A program made the position numbers and the translations under genes. A stretch of 64,000 bases of DNA, taken from Thermococcus alcaliphilus (GTDB lineage: Archaea > Methanobacteriota_B > Thermococci > Thermococcales > Thermococcaceae). The DNA is taken from positions 93,682 through 157,681 of the forward strand of contig NZ_JAMXLV010000019.1 of the NCBI RefSeq assembly GCF_024054535.1. The letters are read 5' to 3'. Numbering within the stretch: position 1 is the first letter of the stretch; each line of letters starts with the position of its first letter. Under the pieces are notes generated by a model. That model saw only the letters and a program-made list of their open reading frames with translations, ran no database searches and was not told the origin of the DNA. Shown here in pieces: positions 58,248 through 64,000 of this stretch.

Positions 58248-58951
58248 GCCAGGAGTGGAAAGAATACGCTCAAAGGGTTTTAGAAGAGTGGCAACCCAAG
58301 ACAAAGCTCGGTATGCTCGTTAAAGAAGGTCAGATCACTGACATTCATGAGATCTTTAGAAAGGGTTACCAGATAAAAGAGCCCGAGATAGTTGATGTAC
58401 TCCTTCCTGAGGTCAACTCAAGAGAAAACCAAGAGGTTCTTGACATAGCTCTAACAGTAAGAATGACTGACAGTGGTAGAAGAGTTAGGTTTAGGGTACT
58501 GGCAGCGGTAGGAAACAGAGACGGTTACGTGGGACTTGGAATCGGCCACGGAAAGGAAGTTGGAATAGCCATAAGGAAGGCAATAAACTACGCTAAGATG
58601 AACATAATTGAAATCAAGAGGGGCTGTGGTTCTTGGGAGTGCAGGTGCAGAAGACCACACTCAATCCCATTCGCAGTCGAAGGCAAGAGCGGTAGTGTAA
58701 AGGTCAAGCTCATGCCAGGACCAAGAGGACTTGGCCTAGTTATCGGTGATGTCGGTAAGAAGATACTAAGCTTGGCGGGAGTTAAGGACGTGTGGTCCCA
58801 AACCTTGGGTGAGACGAGAACCACAGTTAACTTCGCAAAGGCAGTGTTTGAAGCACTATACAACACCAACAGTGTCGCTGTGAAGCCTGAGATGATCGAG
58901 CGTTATGGTATCGTAGTTGGTAGAGAAATGCCACAGAACTTTGAGCTGTGA
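58244..58951 (+). CDS. rps5: Ribosomal protein uS5
   Basis: This 235-residue decoding-accuracy protein has the double-stranded-RNA-like domain with [20 protein letters not shown] and [17 protein letters not shown], an archaeal/eukaryotic variant. ATGA overlap with uL18. Confidence 0.96.
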   Translation: MSQEWKEYAQRVLEEWQPKTKLGMLVKEGQITDIHEIFRKGYQIKEPEIVDVLLPEVNSRENQEVLDIALTVRMTDSGRRVRFRVLAAVGNRDGYVGLGIGHGKEVGIAIRKAINYAKMNIIEIKRGCGSWECRCRRPHSIPFAVEGKSGSVKVKLMPGPRGLGLVIGDVGKKILSLAGVKDVWSQTLGETRTTVNFAKAVFEALYNTNSVAVKPEMIERYGIVVGREMPQNFEL

Positions 58952-58962
58952 GGTGAGCGAGG

Positions 58963-59427
58963 ATGGCAAAACTTGCTTTGATTAGGATAAGGGGCAGAGT
59001 GAATGTTAAGAGACCCGTAAAAGACACCCTTGCAATGCTGAGACTCCACAAGGTAAACCACCTTGTGATCGTTGACGACACCCCAACTTACAAGGGAATG
59101 ATACAAAAGGTAAAAGATTACATCACTTGGGGAGAAATAAACGCTGAAACCCTAGCAAAGCTCATAGAGAAGAGGGGAAGATTGCCTGGGAACAAGAGAG
59201 TTACAGAGGAGTACGTCCAAGAAAAGCTTGGCATGAGCATCAAAGAATTTGCTGAAAAAGTGATCAACGGAGAAATGAAGCTCAACGATCTACCAGGACT
59301 AAAGCCAGTATTTAGACTTCACCCAGCAAGAGGTGGCATTAGGAGCAAGAAGAGAACCTTCAAAGAGGGTGGAGCTTTAGGCTATAGGGGAGAGGCTATT
59401 AACGAGCTTATAGAGAGAATGCTGTGA
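58963..59427 (+). CDS. rpl30: Ribosomal protein uL30
   Basis: This 154-residue archaeal-length uL30 (bacterial ones are about 60) has [20 protein letters not shown] at the start and [20 protein letters not shown] near the end. Confidence 0.95.
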   Translation: MAKLALIRIRGRVNVKRPVKDTLAMLRLHKVNHLVIVDDTPTYKGMIQKVKDYITWGEINAETLAKLIEKRGRLPGNKRVTEEYVQEKLGMSIKEFAEKVINGEMKLNDLPGLKPVFRLHPARGGIRSKKRTFKEGGALGYRGEAINELIERML

Positions 59428-59437
59428 GGTGCGCGAG

Positions 59438-59881
59438 ATGATTAGGAGAAAGAAAAAAGTGAGAAAGCTTCGCGGTTCCCACACTCATGGATGGGGATGC
59501 AAAAAGAAGCACCGTGGTGGAGGACACAAGGGCGGTAGAGGTATGGCTGGAACAGGAAAGAGGAAGAAGACAAAATGGACATGGGTCATCAAATATGCTC
59601 CTGATCACTTAGGCAAAAGGGGTTTCAAGAGGCCTGTGGAAGTTCAAAGAGAGATAACTGCAGTGAACCTCAAATTCATTGACGAGCACCTTGACGAGCT
59701 CATGCAGCTTGGTATTGCCTACGAGGAAGAAGGAAGAATTATTGTCGATACCACTCAGTTTGCCGATAAGGTGCTTGGAACCGGGAAACTCACAAAACCA
59801 CTTGTAATTAAAGCCAGAGCGTTCTCCCCCAAGGCTGAGGAGAAAATAATCCAAGCTGGGGGAGAAGCTCTGCTTGCTTGA
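59438..59881 (+). CDS. rpl15: Ribosomal protein uL15
   Basis: This 147-residue protein has a glycine-rich RNA-binding start ([20 protein letters not shown]) and a C-terminal globular domain. ATG 59438 is used rather than GTG 59429. A T-rich stretch (T6 and T5, 59883-59895) separates it from secY and may attenuate transcription. Confidence 0.95.
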   Translation: MIRRKKKVRKLRGSHTHGWGCKKKHRGGGHKGGRGMAGTGKRKKTKWTWVIKYAPDHLGKRGFKRPVEVQREITAVNLKFIDEHLDELMQLGIAYEEEGRIIVDTTQFADKVLGTGKLTKPLVIKARAFSPKAEEKIIQAGGEALLA

Positions 59882-59919
59882 TTTTTTCTTTTTGAATAAT
59901 TGCATTTGAGGTGTAATCC

Positions 59920-61305
59920 ATGGGAGCAAGGGAAATAATTTACAAAATAGAGCATGCATTTCCAGAAATTGAAAGACCAAAAAGACATGTGCCTTTAAAG
60001 GAAAAATTTGCCTGGACAGGAGTCGCATTGTTATTGTATTTTATTATGGCACAGATACCTCTTTTTGGAATTCCCGGCCAAATACAGGACTACTTCCAGA
60101 CTTTAAGAGTAGTTCTAGCGGGTAGAAACGGTAGTCTATTAACATTGGGAATAGGACCCATAGTTACCGCTGGAATTATAATGCAGCTTTTAGTCGGTTC
60201 AGAAATAATAAAGCTAGACCTTTCAAACCCCGAAGACAGGAGATTTTATCAGGCTCTGCAGAAGGTATTTGCAGTGTTCATGTGCTTCTTTGAGGCAGCT
60301 GTTTACGTATTTGCGGGAGCGTTTGGAAATCCCACATTGACAATCAAGGTACTCCTCATGCTTCAGCTCGCCTTTGGTGGAATAATGGTAATGATTATGG
60401 ATGAGCTTGTGAGCAAGTGGGGAATTGGTAGCGGTATAAGTCTCTTTATTGCTGCGGGAGTCTCACAGACAATTGTTACTAGAGCTCTTAACCCATTAAC
60501 AACAAATCAAGCTATAGACCCCTTAACAGGTGGTCCCGCCATAATAGGTGCTATTCCAGCCTTTATCCAGCACATAATTAAAGGTGATGTTACTGGAGCG
60601 TTATACAGAAGGGGTCTTCCAGACATGGTAAGTGTTTTGGCAACAATAGTTATCTTCTTGATAGTTGTTTACTTGGAAAGCATGAGAGTGGAGATCCCTC
60701 TCAGCTATGGAAGGGTAACTGTAAGAGGAAGATATCCAATAAGGTTCATGTATGTCAGCAACATTCCGATCATACTCACATTTGCCCTTTACGCGAACAT
60801 CCAGCTCTGGGCTAGGCTTTTACAAAGACTCGGCCATCCAATTCTTGGAACTTTTGACGAAACTGGAGCGGCAGTCTCTGGGTTTGTAAGGTACGTCCTA
60901 CCACCTAGAGACATATTCAGCGTTACAGCCGATCCGCTAAGGGCTTTGGTTTATGCCATATTGACCATAATGTTCTCCCTACTCTTTGGATTCCTATGGG
61001 TTGAGCTCACCGGACTTGATGCAAAGAGCATTGCGAGGCAACTGCAAAGAGCGGGATTGCAAATACCTGGCTTTAGAAGGGACCCAAGAATCTTGGAAAG
61101 GGTCCTGCAGAGATACATACCCTACGTTACATTCTGGGGAGCATTCACTTTGGCTGTTGTTGCGGTATTAGCAGACTTCCTTGGGGCACTAGGAACTGGA
61201 ACTGGAATACTGCTTACAGTAGGTATCTTATACAGATTTTATGAAGAAATAGCAAGAGAGCAAGCCACCGAGATGTTCCCAGCACTGCGCAGGTTTTTCA
61301 GTTAG
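59920..61305 (+). CDS. secY: Protein translocase subunit SecY
   Basis: This 461-residue channel of the archaeal Sec61/SecYEG translocon has ten transmembrane helices. Helix 2 plug region [18 protein letters not shown], the [16 protein letters not shown] segment and [21 protein letters not shown] (the cytosolic ribosome-binding loop and next helix) are conserved. GAGGTG precedes the ATG. Position after uL15 is standard. Confidence 0.97.
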   Translation: MGAREIIYKIEHAFPEIERPKRHVPLKEKFAWTGVALLLYFIMAQIPLFGIPGQIQDYFQTLRVVLAGRNGSLLTLGIGPIVTAGIIMQLLVGSEIIKLDLSNPEDRRFYQALQKVFAVFMCFFEAAVYVFAGAFGNPTLTIKVLLMLQLAFGGIMVMIMDELVSKWGIGSGISLFIAAGVSQTIVTRALNPLTTNQAIDPLTGGPAIIGAIPAFIQHIIKGDVTGALYRRGLPDMVSVLATIVIFLIVVYLESMRVEIPLSYGRVTVRGRYPIRFMYVSNIPIILTFALYANIQLWARLLQRLGHPILGTFDETGAAVSGFVRYVLPPRDIFSVTADPLRALVYAILTIMFSLLFGFLWVELTGLDAKSIARQLQRAGLQIPGFRRDPRILERVLQRYIPYVTFWGAFTLAVVAVLADFLGALGTGTGILLTVGILYRFYEEIAREQATEMFPALRRFFS

Positions 61306-61309
61306 TTTC

Positions 61310-61317
61310 TTTTTTTT
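61310..61317 (+). terminator. T8 terminator after secY
   Basis: A run of eight T follows the secY stop by a few bases, and a new TATA box for adkA appears 22 bases later. Confidence 0.55.
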
Positions 61318-61338
61318 GTCATTCATTTTCTAAAAAAC

Positions 61339-61346
61339 CTTATAAA
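61339..61346 (+). promoter_or_regulatory. TATA box of the adkA operon
   Basis: CTTATAAA preceded by AAAAAAC; expected start near 61371, about 29 bases before ATG 61400. Confidence 0.6.
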
Positions 61347-61399
61347 CCAATTTTTCTTTGTAGTCTCTGGAGTGCGAGTTTTGATCAGGGTGATAGAAT

Positions 61400-61990
61400 A
61401 TGCCATTTGTGGTGGTCATTACGGGAATCCCGGGGGTAGGAAAGAGCACAATCACAAAACTGGCCTTGAAAAGGACTCGAGCGAAATTTAGGGTAGTTAA
61501 CTTTGGGGATATAATGTTCGAGGAAGCAGTCAAGGCGAAGCTAGTTACTCACAGAGACGAAATGAGGAGACTGAGCTTGAAGGTGCAGAGGGAATTGCAG
61601 CTTAAAGCCGCTCAGAGAATCCTTGAGATATCTAGAGAAGAACCCGTACTGCTCGATACTCATGCTACAATAAAAACGCCCTTGGGGTATATGCTCGGCT
61701 TTCCTAAGGAGGTAATTGAGGTTATAAACCCGAGATTTGTTGTTATAATAGAGGCAACGCCTAGTGAAATACTTGGGAGAAGACTAAGAGATCTGAAAAG
61801 AGATAGGGATGTTGAAACTGAGGAACAAATTCAGAGACATCAGGATTTAAATAGGGCTGCCGCAATAAGTTATGCAATGCATTCCAATGCACTTATAAAG
61901 ATAATTGAAAATCATGAGGATAAAGGTCTGGAAGAGGCCGTTAATGAATTGGTAAAAATACTTGATCTGGCGGTGGAGGAAGATGCTTGA
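61400..61990 (+). CDS. adkA: Archaeal adenylate kinase
   Basis: This 196-residue AdkA-type enzyme balances ATP, ADP and AMP. The P-loop GIPGVGKST is at residues 9-17. It belongs to the archaeal family distinct from bacterial Adk. The first gene after the secY terminator; its end overlaps the next gene's start (61983-61990). Confidence 0.93.
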   Translation: MPFVVVITGIPGVGKSTITKLALKRTRAKFRVVNFGDIMFEEAVKAKLVTHRDEMRRLSLKVQRELQLKAAQRILEISREEPVLLDTHATIKTPLGYMLGFPKEVIEVINPRFVVIIEATPSEILGRRLRDLKRDRDVETEEQIQRHQDLNRAAAISYAMHSNALIKIIENHEDKGLEEAVNELVKILDLAVEEDA

Positions 61991-62510
61991 GGGAATATAC
62001 CTGGCACTTGACAAAGTATTTGGTCCTTTAGTTACCAATGCTCACCCAATGTGGGTAGTAACAATTTCGGGAATTATACTTGGTGCCTTTTTCACATTAG
62101 TCAATCACATACTGATAGACCAAGAAAAAATGAAAAAACTACAAAAAATGAGCAGAGAATTTCAGAAGGAGTGGAAAGAGGCTCAAAAAGCAAAAGATGA
62201 GAAGAAATTAAGAAAGCTTCAACAAAAGCAGCTGGAACTTTTAAAGCTTCAAAATGAAGTTATGAAAGACTCAATGTTTAAACCAATGCTCTTTACAATG
62301 CCGATATTCTTCATATTCTTCGGGTGGATGAGAAGGTGGTATGTTGAAACGGCAATCGTGAAGTCACCGTTCAACTTTTTCCTCTTTGACTGGTTCCACA
62401 GGTTTTACCACTCTTCCCTCCAAGCCAACGAGCTGGGCTATATCGGATGGTACATCCTAACATCAATGATTGTCGGGCAGGTTTTAAGAAAGCTCTTGGA
62501 CTCATATTAG
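61983..62510 (+). CDS. DUF106 membrane protein (YidC/EMC3-like insertase)
   Basis: This 175-residue protein has three transmembrane helices (about 25-48, 95-115 and 145-170) and, after the first, a long charged cytosolic coiled coil ([18 protein letters not shown] and on). This is the layout of the Oxa1/YidC/EMC3 superfamily. Such archaeal proteins help insert membrane proteins cotranslationally, which agrees with the secY neighbourhood. ATG 61983 is preferred to the frame start at 61962. Confidence 0.85.
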   Translation: MLEGIYLALDKVFGPLVTNAHPMWVVTISGIILGAFFTLVNHILIDQEKMKKLQKMSREFQKEWKEAQKAKDEKKLRKLQQKQLELLKLQNEVMKDSMFKPMLFTMPIFFIFFGWMRRWYVETAIVKSPFNFFLFDWFHRFYHSSLQANELGYIGWYILTSMIVGQVLRKLLDSY

Positions 62511-62556
62511 TTAAATTTAAAAATGCTGCACAAAAAAGCTAAGCGGGGTGAGAAAT

Positions 62557-62823
62557 ATGAAACCAATGTACAGGTCAAGATCATGGAGAAGAAAGTACGT
62601 TAGAACTCCGGGTGGAAGGACTGTAATACACTTTGAAAAGAAGAAGCCAAAAATAGCACACTGTGCAATGTGCGGAAGACCACTAAACGGAATCCCAAGG
62701 GGAAGATCAAGTGAGTTAAGAAAGCTCCCCAAGACTAAGAAGAGACCCGAGAGGCCTATGCCACACCTCTGCCCAAGCTGCATGCGCAGAGTCATGAAGG
62801 CTCAGGTAAGGGCTGCACTCTAA
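62557..62823 (+). CDS. rpl34e: Ribosomal protein eL34
   Basis: This 88-residue protein starts [20 protein letters not shown] and has zinc-type cysteine pairs CAMCGRPL and CPSCMRR. ATG 62557 is used rather than GTG 62548. Confidence 0.94.
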   Translation: MKPMYRSRSWRRKYVRTPGGRTVIHFEKKKPKIAHCAMCGRPLNGIPRGRSSELRKLPKTKKRPERPMPHLCPSCMRRVMKAQVRAAL

Positions 62824-62845
62824 CCTTGGACGAAAGGGATGTACC

Positions 62846-63403
62846 ATGCCTAAGGGATGTCTAGTGATCACAGTGAGCGGATTGGCAGGAAGTGGCACCA
62901 CAACTCTCTGCAGGAATCTAGCTAAACACTACGGCTTTAAGCACGTTTATGCCGGTTTAATATTTCGACAAATGGCAAAAGAGATGGGAATGTCTCTCCA
63001 AGAATTCCAGAAATATGCTGAAATGCACCCAGAAATAGACAGGGAAGTTGATAGAAGACAAGTAGAAGCGGCAAAAGAATGCAACGTAGTTATTGAGGGT
63101 CGTTTGGCTGGATGGATGGTAAAAAATGCCGATTTAAAGATATGGCTTGATGCACCGATTCAAGTAAGGGCTCAGCGTGTAGCAAAGAGAGAGGGCATAA
63201 GTGTTGAGGAGGCATTCATGCAGATTGCCGAGAGGGAAATGCAAAATAGGAAAAGGTATTTAAACCTATACGGGATTGACATTAACGATCTCTCAGTTTA
63301 TGATTTGGTTATTAACACTGCCAATTGGGGTCCCGATGGGGTCTTCGCCATTGTGAAGGCCGCCATCGACCACCTGTACCCCGATGGCGACACGGGGAAA
63401 TAA
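62846..63403 (+). CDS. cmk: Cytidylate kinase, archaeal type
   Basis: This 185-residue kinase phosphorylates CMP and dCMP. The P-loop GLAGSGTTT is at about residues 12-20, with FRQMAKEMGMSLQEF and the LID-like QREG/REMQNRKRY region following. It lies between eL34 and eL14 as in other Thermococcales. Confidence 0.92.
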   Translation: MPKGCLVITVSGLAGSGTTTLCRNLAKHYGFKHVYAGLIFRQMAKEMGMSLQEFQKYAEMHPEIDREVDRRQVEAAKECNVVIEGRLAGWMVKNADLKIWLDAPIQVRAQRVAKREGISVEEAFMQIAEREMQNRKRYLNLYGIDINDLSVYDLVINTANWGPDGVFAIVKAAIDHLYPDGDTGK

Positions 63404-63423
63404 AAAAGATGGAGGTGGGATGA

Positions 63424-63675
63424 ATGCCAGCGATTGATGTTGGAAGGCTAGCCGTTGTTATTGCCGGAAGAAGGGCTGGACAAAAGGTAGTTGTTGTTGA
63501 CATAATCGACAAGAACTTCGTCCTCGTTACCGGCGCTGGATTAAACAAGGTGAAGAGAAGAAGAATGAACATCAAGCACCTTGAGCCTCTCCCAGAGAAG
63601 GTTAACATTGAGAGAGGCGCCGACGACGAGGCTGTTAAGCAAGCTTTGGAAAAAGCGGGAATAAGTTTAGAGTGA
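63424..63675 (+). CDS. rpl14e: Ribosomal protein eL14
   Basis: This 83-residue KOW-type protein has [20 protein letters not shown] at the start and [12 protein letters not shown] near residue 50. GGAGGTGGG precedes the ATG. In related genomes the pseudouridine synthase gene cbf5 usually follows (from memory); here it does not. Confidence 0.94.
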   Translation: MPAIDVGRLAVVIAGRRAGQKVVVVDIIDKNFVLVTGAGLNKVKRRRMNIKHLEPLPEKVNIERGADDEAVKQALEKAGISLE

Positions 63676-63676
63676 A

Positions 63677-63700
63677 ATTTTTGTTTTTCTTTTTATTATA
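63677..63700 (+). terminator. T-rich terminator after eL14
   Basis: Several T4-T5 runs interrupted by single G, C or A follow the eL14 stop, a strong archaeal stop signal for the whole cluster. The remaining bases to about 63860 are very AT-rich and hold no gene that I can see. Confidence 0.5.
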
Positions 63701-63875
63701 TATTGCTCTGAATATTTTTTTGTTTATGTGTTGAGTTCTTAGGAATTACTACTAACACTCTAAAAGTTTTCATACTTTCTTGATTTTGAAAAAAGAAGTC
63801 TTTAGAGAATTACTTTATTTTGAGAGAAAAAAAACCATTAGATGTGAACTAAAAGTTTAAGGGGCGTGTTTAGTT

Positions 63876-64000
63876 TCACCCCCTGTTATTTAAACAGTAT
63901 TTGACTCTGAGGAGGATTTTCAGACCATAACACATTACCCCAAGCAGGATTCGGGTTACAGTAGTCTTTTTCAGAAAACAGGGGATCCTACTGCCAAACC
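63876..64000 (-). CDS. C-terminal end of an unidentified protein, possibly from an insertion sequence
   Basis: On the minus strand a frame is open from the window edge through 40 codons to the stop TGA at 63876-63878. The product is basic and hydrophobic (TRILLGVMCYGLKILL, then RVKYCLNNRG). The GGGGCGTG stretch starting at 63861, just beyond the stop, could be an element end. Transposase identity is a guess from the break in synteny; 40 open codons could also be chance. Confidence 0.3.
   Translation of the reverse strand, partial: FGSRIPCFLKKTTVTRILLGVMCYGLKILLRVKYCLNNRG

Overview
The window reads as a chromosomal segment of a hyperthermophilic archaeon of the order Thermococcales, most likely a moderately low-GC Thermococcus near T. 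litoralis. Supporting evidence is an ADP-dependent glucokinase that I recognise as nearly identical to the T. litoralis enzyme (from memory, not searched), the mannosylglycerate operon, a cytosolic NADP sulfhydrogenase, NAD(P)H sulfur/CoA-disulfide reductase, archaeal ribosomal protein order with aIF1 and RNase P Rpp29 inside it, and archaeal TATA boxes with GGTGA-type ribosome binding sites.

Layout. 1-3118: the end of a saccharopine/lysine dehydrogenase-like gene, Nep1, aIF5A, a scar made of two broken genes, and agmatinase. 3120-4838: a ClC chloride protein. 4912-9982: the mannosylglycerate operon on the minus strand (mpgS, mpgP, manC, a small membrane protein, phosphomannomutase), next to ADP-glucokinase. 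11586-17349: a beta-lactamase-fold nuclease, glycine cleavage H protein, a frameshifted MFS transporter, a candidate H/ACA-like small RNA and leucyl-tRNA synthetase. 17429-23952 (minus): DUF998, sulfur/CoA-disulfide reductase with a full SurR site, DUF1464, NMD3, DUF424, a small secreted protein and an M20 aminoacylase. 23990-32968: a divergent pair of surface-glycan-like membrane proteins (one an STT3-like GT-C protein with an alpha/alpha-toroid tail), PEP synthase and two tandem MATE exporters. 33341-35540: a distinctly GC-rich block holding a DUF2202 protein, three microproteins, a DUF4405 membrane protein and an HTH regulator. 35720-42340: AbrB-PhoU protein, asparaginase, an MFS/radical SAM pair, a TPR-like protein, Rio2 and another MFS. 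42602-47163: sulfhydrogenase operon (B, G, D, A) and a maturation protease, with a near-consensus SurR site upstream. 47287-63675: one long translation cluster from a SPOUT methyltransferase and uL3 through uL15 and SecY to adenylate kinase, an EMC3/YidC-like protein, eL34, cytidylate kinase and eL14. After eL14 synteny appears to break, and a partial unidentified minus-strand reading frame runs off the right edge.

How it fits together. The two SurR-type sites connect the sulfur reductase and the hydrogenase in one redox switch between sulfur reduction and hydrogen production. Glucokinase and PEP synthase represent the two directions of the modified Embden-Meyerhof pathway, and the manC/mpg genes divert hexose phosphate to the thermoprotectant mannosylglycerate. 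Agmatinase (polyamine supply) lies beside aIF5A, whose lysine is hypusinated with a polyamine. The H protein needs lipoate, and the radical SAM gene at 38798 may be a component of the archaeal lipoyl synthase. The least ordinary parts are the GC-rich microprotein operon with CATATG-centred palindromes at its two promoters, the STT3-like/toroid fusion, the candidate small RNA before leuS, and an 18-bp element shared by the promoters of two exporter genes.
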